This document shows positions 19,719-28,370 of a DNA stretch of 64,000 nt, in pieces; the first letter of the stretch is position 1, and every line of letters begins with the position of its first letter. Source of the stretch: Candidatus Obscuribacter sp. (lineage in GTDB: Bacteria > Cyanobacteriota > Vampirovibrionia > Obscuribacterales > Obscuribacteraceae); contig JADYXR010000151.1 in the NCBI GenBank assembly GCA_021772095.1, forward strand, positions 1 to 64,000. The letters run 5' to 3'. The notes below the pieces were generated by a model. The model saw only the letters and a list, made by a program, of their open reading frames with translations, had not been told where the DNA came from and did not search any database. Position numbers and translations under genes: made by a program.

Positions 19719-22229
19719 TTATTTAAAACCCAGCTCCAATACTTGAATCCGTTTATTACCTTTGTCGGCTACGAATAGCAGACTATTTTCATTATCGATC
19801 GAAAGACCTGATGGTCCGACAAATTGCTCCGGACCGGAGCCCAAACTTCCAAAAGTGTACAACCAGTCGCCACCTTGACCGAACACCTGGACCCGATGAT
19901 TAAGCGAATCCAGCACGAAAATGCGGTCCTGCTTATCTATAGCTATAGCGCGTGGCACGTTGAACATGCCTCTTTGCGTGCCTTTTTGACCGAAGGTTCT
20001 GACCAGTGCGCCTGATTTGTTGAAGACTGAAACTCGACAGACTCCGTAGTCGACGACATATATGCGATTCAATCTGTCGGCTGCCAGTCCTGATGGCAAT
20101 TGCAATTGCCCGGGTTCTGTTCCTTTCGTACCGATTTTTCTCACCCAGACTCCGACATCCGATTGAAAAACTTGCAAGCAACCGTTCGTCGAATCCGATA
20201 AATAAAGCAAGCCGGTCGAGTCGATCGTGATGCCGGCAAGACCACCTTCGGTACCCTGGATGTTTTTGAACTCTTTGATGAAAAGTCCCTGTCCATCGAA
20301 GATTCTTATGTAGTGATCGCTGGAGTCGCATATGTAAGCCCGACCGCGTTCGTCAATTGCAATGCCACTGGGTTTGGTGAACATTCCGCCGCCGGTTTTT
20401 GAACTGATTTCCGGACGTTGCACTAGATCGCACAGCCATCGACCATCTCTGGAAAAGGTGTGGACCTTTCGCATCGCCGCATCAGCAACCAACAATTTGC
20501 CGGAGCGATAACTGGTCGCAGACAATTCAACAAACGGTTTTTCTTTGGCGCCATGACTTTTGATCGTCATAACCAACTTCATCGGATTGTATGTCGGTTG
20601 AATAAACGGTGTATCCGCCCGCGCCGGGCGTGCGCTCGGCGGAGTGGGTGGAGGCGTTCTTCTAAATTCTTCTGGTCGCATGTCGTCGGAAACATGCTCC
20701 TCTTTCGCTGCGGAATTTTTATCGCCCGGCGATATCGGTTTGTATTTTCCGGAGGCACTAAACTTTGATCGTTGCTTCTCTTTCAGGATGCCATCTTTGT
20801 CGAGCGTCACTTCCAGACCGAAGTCGCTCATGTTCGCTGAAGCAAAAGTTGTATCCGGCAAATTTGCTTGTGCCGCCGTCTTTGGTGTCAGGTCGCCTGT
20901 ATCAATATCCAGATTTGTGGGGTGATCGTCGAGGACGCCACCGCGAGTATTCTCGACTGGGCGCACGTTAGAACCAGGCCGAACGAAATCTAGATTTGTT
21001 GCGTGCTCATCTCGAGCAAAACTGATACGGTCGACCGAATTCTCTTTCGCGACGGCACCGATATCCAAATTGGTCGCGTGCTCGTTCGGATTCGTAGTAG
21101 CGTCCGCGTTCGAATCCGAAGTGGCGCTGAAAAGCGCATGGCCAGCGCCGGGACTATTGGCCGTTCCATCCGCTTTATTTTTATTCGAGCCAATCTCATG
21201 ACTCGATGAATCACGCATCTCTGCTTGCTGAGAAATATTCGAACCTTGCATCAATTCCGGATCAGTATTGAAATCATCAATCTGTGCTTCGAAGTCGGTC
21301 GGCGTAATCGCATGCGAGAACCGTACCGGCGCACCACCTTCAGGTGCTGACGTGAATGCGTCAATGTTCATGGTGTCGTAACGGATGTCACCACATGTGA
21401 TATCGACTGCGTGTTTAAAATCACGAATAAATTCATTGACTGACCGATATCGATCTCTTGGTTTCTTTCGCAATGCACGAGAGACGGTCCCGGAAATCTC
21501 GGCAGATATTGCCGTGTTCATATTCATCAGCGGCAATTCTTCTTGCGACATGATTCGCACGATAGTGGCTGCGATACCGTCGCCTGTGAACGGCAAGTAT
21601 CCACAAAGCGCTTCGTATGACACCACGCCCAGTGAAAAGATATCGGCACGATGGTCGACAGTTTTGGCGTTTTGCAATTGTTCGGGCGAAACATAAGCCA
21701 GCGTTCCCAGCATCACGCCTGTCTTTGTCAGTTTTGTCTCTTCTAAATCGGCAACGCGCGCGATACCAAAGTCGGTGACTTTAACGGTGCCGTCTTCCAT
21801 GATAAAAATGTTGTCCGGTTTCACATCGCGGTGAATAACGTTCATGCTGTGAGCATACGAAAGCCCGGCTGCCACTTGCTCCAGAATATTGAGAAAAGCG
21901 CGCGGTTCGCAGATGCCACCACGATTGGCGATCTCGCGGCGAAGATTGTGACCTTCCAAGAATTCCATCACATAGTAATAGCTGTCCGGATCCTGCGATA
22001 TCTCCAGAACCGAAACGATATTCTTGTGGACCAGCCGCAAAGCGGTTTGCGCTTCACGACGAAAACGATCGCGAAACTCTTTGTGTTTCGTCGAATCGAT
22101 GTTTTCCAAAATCAATTGTTTGATCGCGACGTCGGTGTTGGTTCGCTCATCATGTGCTTTGTACACGATGCCCATACCACCCCGCCCGATCTCGGCCAGG
22201 ATTTTGTAGTGCTCGAACCGACGCGACAT
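19719..22229 (-). CDS. Hanks-type Ser/Thr protein kinase with C-terminal NHL beta-propeller
   Basis: The kinase domain (residues 8-272) is complete: GRGGMGIVY loop, Lys37 (VAIKQL), HRDVKPDN with catalytic Asp135, DFG at 153-155 and SPEQL. A disordered linker (about 280-540) carries three near-identical motifs EHATNLDI, EHATNLDF and DHPTNLDI at Thr386, Thr411 and Thr438. Residues ~545-836 hold about six NHL repeats (for example PSGIAIDERGRAYICDSSDHYIRIF), which should form a propeller. PknD-type kinases also pair these domains, but join them by a membrane helix; none is evident here, so this one may be cytoplasmic. The FHA gene ends 4 bp upstream and maf starts at the very next base, indicating one operon. 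Confidence 0.95.
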   Translation of the reverse strand: MSRRFEHYKILAEIGRGGMGIVYKAHDERTNTDVAIKQLILENIDSTKHKEFRDRFRREAQTALRLVHKNIVSVLEISQDPDSYYYVMEFLEGHNLRREIANRGGICEPRAFLNILEQVAAGLSYAHSMNVIHRDVKPDNIFIMEDGTVKVTDFGIARVADLEETKLTKTGVMLGTLAYVSPEQLQNAKTVDHRADIFSLGVVSYEALCGYLPFTGDGIAATIVRIMSQEELPLMNMNTAISAEISGTVSRALRKKPRDRYRSVNEFIRDFKHAVDITCGDIRYDTMNIDAFTSAPEGGAPVRFSHAITPTDFEAQIDDFNTDPELMQGSNISQQAEMRDSSSHEIGSNKNKADGTANSPGAGHALFSATSDSNADATTNPNEHATNLDIGAVAKENSVDRISFARDEHATNLDFVRPGSNVRPVENTRGGVLDDHPTNLDIDTGDLTPKTAAQANLPDTTFASANMSDFGLEVTLDKDGILKEKQRSKFSASGKYKPISPGDKNSAAKEEHVSDDMRPEEFRRTPPPTPPSARPARADTPFIQPTYNPMKLVMTIKSHGAKEKPFVELSATSYRSGKLLVADAAMRKVHTFSRDGRWLCDLVQRPEISSKTGGGMFTKPSGIAIDERGRAYICDSSDHYIRIFDGQGLFIKEFKNIQGTEGGLAGITIDSTGLLYLSDSTNGCLQVFQSDVGVWVRKIGTKGTEPGQLQLPSGLAADRLNRIYVVDYGVCRVSVFNKSGALVRTFGQKGTQRGMFNVPRAIAIDKQDRIFVLDSLNHRVQVFGQGGDWLYTFGSLGSGPEQFVGPSGLSIDNENSLLFVADKGNKRIQVLELGFK

Positions 22230-22233
22230 GGAC

Positions 22234-22659
22234 TTATTCCATTACGAATATAAGTTCGGTTTTTCCGATGGTAAGGCGATCGCCAGGATTGATCTGGCGT
22301 CGTTCGCCGAGCAATTCACCGTTGACCAGCGTTCCATTAGTTGAGCCGAGATCTTCAATCCAATATCCGCCCTGCATTTGCAGAACCCAGGAATGGTGCC
22401 GGGAGATATAGTGATCGTTGGTAATCGAAATATTGTTGGTTTGATCGCGGCCAATCTTACTGACTGATTGCGTGAGCGGATAGCGCTCATTAGTCAGTTT
22501 GTTATATAGAAATGCCGGTCTCGAAGTCGAGACTGCTTTGCCTTGCGATGCGTTTTGCGGTCCAGAGTTGTTTTGTTGCATACCAGCTTGATTACCACAA
22601 ACGGTGCAGCGTCCCGAAGGATCGATGACTCCACCACATCTCGCGCATAAGCCGCTCAC
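22234..22659 (-). CDS. Zinc-ribbon FHA-domain protein
   Basis: The 141-residue protein starts with a small zinc ribbon (Cys5-x2-Cys8 ... Cys18-x2-Cys21). After a Gln/Asn/Ser linker, residues ~50-140 form a forkhead-associated domain. Phosphothreonine-binding residues are in place: GRDQTNN (Arg71), SRHHS (Ser86, His89) and GSTNGT (Asn108). FHA domains dock phosphorylated Thr, often in a T-x-x-D context. The neighbouring kinase linker offers three TNLD sequences, so the kinase is the natural candidate partner. It lies 13 bp after the PP2C gene and 4 bp before the kinase gene. Confidence 0.92.
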   Translation of the reverse strand: MSGLCARCGGVIDPSGRCTVCGNQAGMQQNNSGPQNASQGKAVSTSRPAFLYNKLTNERYPLTQSVSKIGRDQTNNISITNDHYISRHHSWVLQMQGGYWIEDLGSTNGTLVNGELLGERRQINPGDRLTIGKTELIFVME

Positions 22660-22672
22660 AATACCACCGGTA

Positions 22673-23434
22673 CTAAGCGCTGCCGTTGCTTGATTCGTCT
22701 TGATAGCTGATTACGACTACAGTCACGTTGTCAGGCGCGCCACCGTCGAGGGTCTGTTTCACCAGCTCTTCGCAGACATCATCCGGATCGGTGCTGTCTC
22801 CTACCGCTTCAGAAATTTGTTCATCGCGCAGAACGGTTGGGAGACCGTCTGAACAAAGCACAACCCAGTCACGGTCTTTCAATTCGACTGGCGTGTGGTC
22901 TATCTCGACGCGCTCCTCGTGACCGAGGCAACGAGTGATTAAGTTTTTATAAGGATTGATGCGGGCTTGCTCTTCAGTCAAGCGCCCTGCGCGCACCATC
23001 TCTTGAACTACTGAGTGATCGTTAGTCAGCAGCGTGTGTTTACCATCTCGCACCAGATAGGCTCTTGAATCACCTACGTGAGCGATTTGAAGCATATTGT
23101 TATCGGACTGAACTGCTACCACCACGGTGGTGCCCATTCCTCGAACAGACGCGTCTTCCTCGGCCTCATGCCAAACCTTATGGTTCGCCATGTTGACCGT
23201 CTCATCCAGCCATTTCTGGATTTTGTCTTTGTCATCGAGAATCGGTGGACCTTCTCGCCAAGATTTTTCAATCGCTTCGACAGCAAGCTTACTTGCTCGG
23301 GAGCCGCCTACCGCGCCACCCATTCCATCAGCAACTGCAAAAACCCGTTGATCCGGGCTCATCCAAAAGTTGTCTTCATTTCTCTGACGCTGGCAACCCG
23401 CATCAGTTCGTGCAGCCGCACGCCATTTAAGCAT
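22673..23434 (-). CDS. PP2C-family Ser/Thr protein phosphatase
   Basis: This 253-residue cytoplasmic phosphatase is of the PrpC/PstP type. Motifs appear in order: RTDAGCQRQRNEDNF (residues 10-23), VADGMGG (34-40) with metal-binding Asp36/Gly37, GTTVVVAV, HVGDSRAYL, DHSVVQEMV, LITRCLG, VLCSDGL and DNVTVVVISY. It should remove phosphate from Ser/Thr, most simply from the kinase and targets encoded two genes downstream. The spacing (3 bp to the AarF gene, 13 bp to the FHA gene) indicates co-transcription and balanced dosage of kinase and phosphatase. No membrane segment is seen. Confidence 0.95.
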   Translation of the reverse strand: MLKWRAAARTDAGCQRQRNEDNFWMSPDQRVFAVADGMGGAVGGSRASKLAVEAIEKSWREGPPILDDKDKIQKWLDETVNMANHKVWHEAEEDASVRGMGTTVVVAVQSDNNMLQIAHVGDSRAYLVRDGKHTLLTNDHSVVQEMVRAGRLTEEQARINPYKNLITRCLGHEERVEIDHTPVELKDRDWVVLCSDGLPTVLRDEQISEAVGDSTDPDDVCEELVKQTLDGGAPDNVTVVVISYQDESSNGSA

Positions 23435-23437
23435 ACC

Positions 23438-25627
23438 TTATCTCCGTTGCCTCCTAGAAAGCTCGGTTGTCCCAGATCGGTCTCTTAGTTTACTTGATCT
23501 GATCAGGTGTCCAATTATTCTTGCCACCATTACACCATTTCCAATCAAAAAATAATTGGAGTATGGTCGCAGTTCGGTTATCAAGCAGGTCCCCAAGTAC
23601 AAAATGGAAAAAGCGAGTAGCCACATGGACTGCACTAGTAAATTTACTCTATTTTTAGCGAAGTCTCTGCTCTCACTTTCTAAACTCTTTACCCGACTTT
23701 TCACTTCGTCGAGTTGTTTGAGCAAATCGCTGATTTCATGGGTGTTTTCGAGACCCGCACTTGGCGACTTTATTTCTTCAATGTGTGGAATTGTGGCGCC
23801 GGATTTTTGACTAGTGGTTGTCATTGGCACTGCTGATGCGCGACTCTTATCCACTTGACCTTTGCCATGCGATTGCAGAAACGCAAGAGATGCATCCAGA
23901 GTCTTTGTATTTATCAGCTTCATCCAGGATGCCTTTAACGAGTTTGCATACTCGTTTCCCATGAGCTTCAAAACGTCGGCAGCTTGATCGGGCTTGGTCA
24001 AAATCCACTTGCGAAGTGATGGTTTGGCTGCTTCGACGAAACTAAAATTGGGATGCAGAGTGCGAGCAACGCCTTCCAGTGAGGTTCCTGTGCGAATCAG
24101 ATAGGCAAGAGTGGGCGGCATGCAGATCGCTCGCTCGCCGGCGATCTGATCTATATCGTTTTCCAGGTGTGAGAAATCCAGCTCGCGAAGCCCTTTTCCG
24201 GCATAGTAGTCAATCAGTGGTTCAATTGCGCGCCTGACCAGTTCGAGCCGCGCATTTTCTTTGACGATGCCGAGAATCTTCAGTTTTACTATCAGATCTT
24301 CGAGATCGCGTCTTATAACTGCCCCGATGCATCCGGTAATTGCTTCGCGCTGAGCATCAGTGATTTCACCGATCATGCCAAAGTCGTAAAGCACGATGTT
24401 GCCCCAGTCGTCGATGGCGAGATTGCCGGCATGCGGGTCTGCGTGGAAAAAACCGTGGAGCAGCACCTGGTCGAGATAGCAGCTCACCAGTTTATTTCCA
24501 ATCGAAACCAGATCGAGACCCGAGTCCTCAAGCGCTTTTACGTCGTTCACTTTGATACCCGGAATATATTCCAGAGTGAGAACGCGCTTACCTGTGTACT
24601 TCCAGAACACCCTCGGCACACGAATATCCGGGTGATCTTTCAATATCTGTCTGACCCGGTCGGCGTTCTTGCCTTCCTGGATGTAATTGATTTCTTGAAA
24701 AAGAGTGCGACCGAATTCGTCTGATAATTGAAACCACTCATCCCAGATTTCGCTTTTCTTCAAACGATTGCCGACGCGAGTGGCGAGCCTCATGTAGCCA
24801 AGGTCTTGATAAAACCTTGTGGCCAGATCGGGACGCTGAACCTTAACCACTACCGGTGTGCCGTCCTTGAGCCAGGCTCTGTGGACTTGCCCGATGCTTG
24901 CAGAGGCGATCGGCGTTTCCTCGAACTTTATAAATACCTTTTCCGGTGCCGCGTTCAAATTCGATTCGATAATTTTTCGAACGATGGCGATATCGAAGGG
25001 CGGAACTTTGTCTTGCAAAAGCGTCAGTTCATCTGCCATCTCGTCGGAGAGGATGTCACGCCGCACGCTCAGGAATTGACCTAATTTGATGAATGTCGGT
25101 CCCAGTTCGAGCAGCGCCTGTCTCACCCTGGTCGCGCGTTTTCTGCGCTTCTCGCTCGATGTCAGCCCGGTATCCTTGCCATATTTTTCGGAGATCGAAC
25201 TGGCCACGAAAAGCGACAAAGTTTTGCTCACTTGCCAGAAGCGCTTGTCTTTAACCAATTCCGATGGGCGAATTGAACGATCGGCTTTGATCGGATCGTA
25301 AGCGATTACACCAAGCGGTTGCAGATTAGTTTCGCTGGCCGTCTCTTTTGGAATCGCCCGCGCCACTTCCTTGGCTACTTCTTTGGCGATTGCCGCCGTG
25401 CGCGCGCTGGCTGTGATTTTTTCGCCGGCTAATTCCGCGGTCGGACGCTCTATATTAGTGAATGCGTTTTTGCTTTTCGATTTCGAATCGCGCGCGTCAA
25501 TTGGCTCCACAACTTCGATCTTTAGATCGAGTTCCGGTGCTAAAGCATCTGTTTTCTCAGAGGCTTTTTTCGGAAGGCTATGTTTCGAAGGGCTTTCTTG
25601 ACCGTCGTTTGATTGATTCTCTGTCAT
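23438..25627 (-). CDS. AarF/UbiB (ABC1/ADCK) atypical kinase
   Basis: The 729-residue protein contains the diagnostic UbiB-family motifs: KxGQ (LGPTFIKLGQFLSVRRDIL, about 175-193), the Ala-rich loop replacing the Gly loop (PIASASIGQVHRA, 239-251), VVVKVQRP with the ATP lysine, ADPHAGNLAI and YDFGMIGEI. Family members support quinone or other isoprenoid lipid metabolism, usually at membranes. The first ~110 residues are a poorly conserved charged extension. A coiled coil near 640-680 is followed by two C-terminal membrane segments (about 680-715) typical of the family. It starts at ATG 25627, 96 bp after the coiled-coil gene, and is 3 bp from the PP2C gene. The quinone link is family knowledge, not visible here. 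Confidence 0.93.
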   Translation of the reverse strand: MTENQSNDGQESPSKHSLPKKASEKTDALAPELDLKIEVVEPIDARDSKSKSKNAFTNIERPTAELAGEKITASARTAAIAKEVAKEVARAIPKETASETNLQPLGVIAYDPIKADRSIRPSELVKDKRFWQVSKTLSLFVASSISEKYGKDTGLTSSEKRRKRATRVRQALLELGPTFIKLGQFLSVRRDILSDEMADELTLLQDKVPPFDIAIVRKIIESNLNAAPEKVFIKFEETPIASASIGQVHRAWLKDGTPVVVKVQRPDLATRFYQDLGYMRLATRVGNRLKKSEIWDEWFQLSDEFGRTLFQEINYIQEGKNADRVRQILKDHPDIRVPRVFWKYTGKRVLTLEYIPGIKVNDVKALEDSGLDLVSIGNKLVSCYLDQVLLHGFFHADPHAGNLAIDDWGNIVLYDFGMIGEITDAQREAITGCIGAVIRRDLEDLIVKLKILGIVKENARLELVRRAIEPLIDYYAGKGLRELDFSHLENDIDQIAGERAICMPPTLAYLIRTGTSLEGVARTLHPNFSFVEAAKPSLRKWILTKPDQAADVLKLMGNEYANSLKASWMKLINTKTLDASLAFLQSHGKGQVDKSRASAVPMTTTSQKSGATIPHIEEIKSPSAGLENTHEISDLLKQLDEVKSRVKSLESESRDFAKNRVNLLVQSMWLLAFSILYLGTCLITELRPYSNYFLIGNGVMVARIIGHLIRSSKLRDRSGTTELSRRQRR

Positions 25628-25723
25628 GCCGTGAGCTTTGATGACGCAGTCAAGCGGGAAGGGGTGGTTCAGATATTAGCGTTCGAAACTAAAAACTGAT
25701 TTTGTCCGTTCCGTTCGCTCGAC

Positions 25724-26086
25724 TCAAACCGATGCTTTCATCTGCTTGATTTCAGAGATCTCAGCTCTCAGAGTGGCGATCTCAGCGCGCAGCTCGTTGA
25801 TTTCAGTTGAATCGCCGAGTGCACCAAGCGAAAAATCTGCAACTTGTCTGCGAATTTTTTCGCGCACTTGACTTTCGAGAATTTCAGATCGTTGCCAGAT
25901 GTGCTGGGAAAGCTCGTTGGCGACTTGCGATGCGCGATCTTTCGCTTCGGCAAGCTTGTCATTACTGTTCGATTTATATTCGCTGGTTCTGGCGGTAACC
26001 ATGTCCAGACAATCTTCTAGGCGTTCACGCCCAACTTCTAAAGTTGCTTTTGCCAGGAAGAAAAGTTTCACGATGGGCCGAATCAC
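25724..26086 (-). CDS. Small coiled-coil (phasin-like) protein
   Basis: The 120-residue product starts at GTG 26086 with GGAGG 8 bases upstream. It has a short hydrophobic N-terminus (IVKLFFLAKA), then amphipathic helix, and ends in a strong coiled coil (INELRAEIATLRAEISEIKQMKA). Length and pattern resemble phasin or polyhydroxyalkanoate-associated family proteins and the small coiled-coil genes sometimes found next to aarF, but no signature decides. It is probably the first gene of the minus-strand run ending at maf. Role may be membrane or granule association. Confidence 0.65.
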   Translation of the reverse strand: MIRPIVKLFFLAKATLEVGRERLEDCLDMVTARTSEYKSNSNDKLAEAKDRASQVANELSQHIWQRSEILESQVREKIRRQVADFSLGALGDSTEINELRAEIATLRAEISEIKQMKASV

Positions 26087-26244
26087 AACTCTAACCTCCG
26101 ATGGATTCAGATTGGCAAAGCCCTTGCTTCGCCGCTTGCCTGATAAAGCACGTTAGTGCTCCAGATAGCACGCGGTTGGAAAGCGGCTGTCGACCGACTA
26201 AATCGGCATTTTGTCGCGACAATCAAAGACAAAACTATCGGAAG

Positions 26245-26250
26245 ATTATA
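26245..26250 (-). promoter_or_regulatory. Candidate -10 element for the kinase/phosphatase operon
   Basis: A perfect TATAAT on the minus strand lies ~160 bases before the GTG of the coiled-coil gene. No good -35 hexamer sits at the right distance, so an activator or a different sigma contact may be needed. It is the best AT-rich promoter match in the 333-bp divergent gap in front of the operon. Confidence 0.35.
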
Positions 26251-26275
26251 CACTAGGGTAGAAAAGATGCGAGTG

Positions 26276-26304
26276 TTGTACCCTGTCAACTTGCGCTCTG
26301 TAAC
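26276..26304 (+). promoter_or_regulatory. Candidate promoter for arginase gene
   Basis: TTGTAC (26276-26281) and TGTAAC (26299-26304) are separated by 17 bases on the plus strand, about 115 bases before the ATG at 26420. The -35 match is good and the -10 is weak. It lies just beside the divergent minus-strand TATAAT. Confidence 0.3.
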
Positions 26305-26419
26305 GGAAATTAGACAGGACGGATTCCATAAGGAAGCCGGTCGACAACTTCAGCGGATTAGCCCGACACAACGGATCTAATCTGCTATTACATTTGGCAA
26401 TTTGAGGAAAGAAAGCGAT

Positions 26420-27415
26420 ATGTTGGCACCAGAAACCAAAAACCCCGACAAGGGTGCCGAAAAATCGGCACAACCTGAAAACGTCGCTAGAGCCGGTGGA
26501 AAGAAGATTGATTCGGTCACGTTGATCTACGTGCCGCTCCACCTGGGCGGATCGCACCGCGGTGTCAGTATGGGCCCGGCAGCCATGCGAGTGGCAGAAC
26601 TTCCGGAGAGTATCGAAGCTCTTGGATTCAAAGTTGCCGATGAAGTCGACATTCCCGTTCCTTATTCAGTCTGTTGGTGGGATAAACAATCTCCGGCAAA
26701 ATGCGTTCCGGAAATCGGCCAGGTCAGTCTCGACGTGGCTGCAGCAGTCGAAAAAGCGATGGCTGCCGGCACCATTCCAATTACGATAGGCGGCGACCAC
26801 TCGCTTGCCATCGGCAGTATCGCCGGTGTTTCCAACTACTATCGCAAACTCAATGAAAAGTGGGGGTTGTTTTGGTTCGACGCCCACGGTGACATCAATA
26901 CTCCTGAATCCTCCGGCAGTGGAAACGTGCATGGCATGCCGCTTGCCGTCTCTTTAGGAACTGGTGATAAACGCTTGACCGACTTGCTCGGTTACTCACC
27001 GAAAGTCTCACCTAATCGTTCCGTGCTTATCGGAATTCGTGATCTGGACCCGCCGGAGCGCGAGTTGATCGATCAAACTGGTATCACACCATTCACCATC
27101 CGCGATATCGATCACCTTGGTCTTGGTCGCGTGACGGATCTGGCTCTGGGCGCTTGCGGCTCTGATTCCACCGGTCTTCACGTTTCCTTCGACATCGATG
27201 TAATCGATCCTGATGTTGCTCCTGGTGTCAGCACACCGAGCCGCGGCGGATTGAATTATCGCGAGAGTCACCTTGCTTTGACGCTTTTGGCTGAAACGCA
27301 ATTGATCAGATCGATCGACATCGTCGAATTGAATCCTGCAAACGATATTAAGAACAGTACAGCGAAACTGGCTGTGGAACTGATTTTGTCGTGTCTGGGA
27401 CAACGAATTCTTTAA
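26420..27415 (+). CDS. Arginase-family ureohydrolase
   Basis: The 331-residue enzyme is a binuclear manganese hydrolase of the arginase/agmatinase/formiminoglutamase superfamily. Metal ligands are in place: GGDHS (His127), FDAHGDIN (Asp154, His156, Asp158) and SFDIDVIDP (Asp258, Asp260). The segment SGSGNVHGMPLA matches the substrate loop of true arginases, so hydrolysis of arginine to ornithine and urea is the most likely reaction. ATG 26420 follows an AGGAAAG-containing stretch; the upstream TTG 26402 is less likely. It precedes a YqjF-like gene by 11 bp, suggesting co-transcription. No urease or ornithine genes are in the window. Confidence 0.9.
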   Translation: MLAPETKNPDKGAEKSAQPENVARAGGKKIDSVTLIYVPLHLGGSHRGVSMGPAAMRVAELPESIEALGFKVADEVDIPVPYSVCWWDKQSPAKCVPEIGQVSLDVAAAVEKAMAAGTIPITIGGDHSLAIGSIAGVSNYYRKLNEKWGLFWFDAHGDINTPESSGSGNVHGMPLAVSLGTGDKRLTDLLGYSPKVSPNRSVLIGIRDLDPPERELIDQTGITPFTIRDIDHLGLGRVTDLALGACGSDSTGLHVSFDIDVIDPDVAPGVSTPSRGGLNYRESHLALTLLAETQLIRSIDIVELNPANDIKNSTAKLAVELILSCLGQRIL

Positions 27416-27426
27416 ACGAGATTTGA

Positions 27427-28176
27427 TTGAAGGATCTATTTCTAGCGACAGGTCACCGACCCTATCCATACCCCGTGACACCATGGGTGATGACACAGGC
27501 GTGGAATGATTTGCTGTTTGCTCATTGGAAATATGAGCCCGAGGTCGTTCAAAAACTGATCCCGCCGCAATTTAAGATTGACACCTTCGACGGTGCCGCC
27601 TGGATTGGTGTTGTGCCATTCAAGATGCAGAAGGTGCGACCGCGATTCACAGTTGAGCTTCCAGTGCTTTCGGAGTTTCTTGAATTGAATGTTAGGACCT
27701 ATGTCACCGTCGGTGGTGTGCCGGGGGTTTACTTCTTTTCACTGGATTGTGAAAGTTTGTTTGCCGTCGAAGGGGCGAGGAAATGGTTTCACCTTCCTTA
27801 TTATTATGCCGAGATGAATTTGCGCGAAGCGAATGGTGAATATGCGTATCGCAGCACTCGTGTGGATAAACGCGGGCTGGCTGCGCAACTCGATGTCCAG
27901 TATCGGCCGACTGGTGATGTATGTGTGTCCGCGCCTGGATCGCTGGAAGAATTTTTGACGGAACGTTATTGCCTGTACACCATATCCGGTGACGGAGACA
28001 TTTTGCGGGCGCACGTACACCACGATCGCTGGCCGTTGCAACCGGCGGAAGCGGAATTTAAAACGAACACCATGCTTTCACCGATCGGTTTGGAAGCGAT
28101 TGCTAAACCGGTTTTATATTTTTCAAAATCTCTTTTGACCGTGGAATGGGCACCAGACGTGGTGCCTGGGCAATGA
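27427..28176 (+). CDS. YqjF/DUF2071-family protein
   Basis: The 249-residue protein matches the DUF2071 pattern: RPYPYPVTPWVMTQAWNDLL near the N-terminus, then PPQFKIDTFDGAAWIGVVPF, LNVRTYVTVGGVPGVYFFSLD, ARKWFHLPYYYAEM and a final VVPGQ. The biochemical role of this family is not established. The start is TTG 27427 because the conserved HRP...PWVM segment begins only a few residues later; the ribosome site is weak. It lies 11 bp after the arginase gene. A palindrome overlaps its last codons. Confidence 0.8.
   Translation: MKDLFLATGHRPYPYPVTPWVMTQAWNDLLFAHWKYEPEVVQKLIPPQFKIDTFDGAAWIGVVPFKMQKVRPRFTVELPVLSEFLELNVRTYVTVGGVPGVYFFSLDCESLFAVEGARKWFHLPYYYAEMNLREANGEYAYRSTRVDKRGLAAQLDVQYRPTGDVCVSAPGSLEEFLTERYCLYTISGDGDILRAHVHHDRWPLQPAEAEFKTNTMLSPIGLEAIAKPVLYFSKSLLTVEWAPDVVPGQ
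28149..28166. repeat. GGCACCA-TGGTGCC palindrome at the end of the YqjF-like gene
   Basis: Seven-base arms (28149-28155 and 28160-28166) flank a GACG loop, overlapping the last sense codons. A related palindrome with CCAGGCAC/GTGCCTGG arms occurs inside a coding linker at 42993-43011, so this may be a dispersed palindromic repeat. No T-run follows. Confidence 0.4.
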
Positions 28177-28223
28177 CCGATAGTGAAAGTTCAAAATTCT
28201 ATAAACTGATTTTCGAAAAAGGG

Positions 28224-28252
28224 TAGACAGGTCGAGAAACGGATACTATACT
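28224..28252 (+). promoter_or_regulatory. Sigma70 promoter of lexA with overlapping dyad
   Basis: TAGACA (28224-28229) and TATACT (28247-28252) are exactly 17 bases apart, a near-consensus promoter. The dyad ATAC-TTAC-GTAT (28248-28259) overlaps the -10 element. Its half-site spacing of four bases equals that of the Gram-positive LexA box (GAAC-N4-GTTC), although the bases differ. Autoregulation through this dyad is an inference. Confidence 0.55.
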
Positions 28253-28370
28253 TACGTATGTGTAGAGGGCTGAAGAGTGCTTTTATGCGCCGCAGGGCTT
28301 TGATGATGACGGAATACCGGTTTTATCGGAGCTGATTTAACGGTTTCTAGGGATGGACGAGGATCGAAGT

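Noticed and set aside
22274-22283. GGCGATCGCC, a HIP1-like cyanobacterial octamer
   Set aside because: I saw only isolated copies in the window, with no enrichment of the kind seen in HIP1-rich cyanobacterial genomes.
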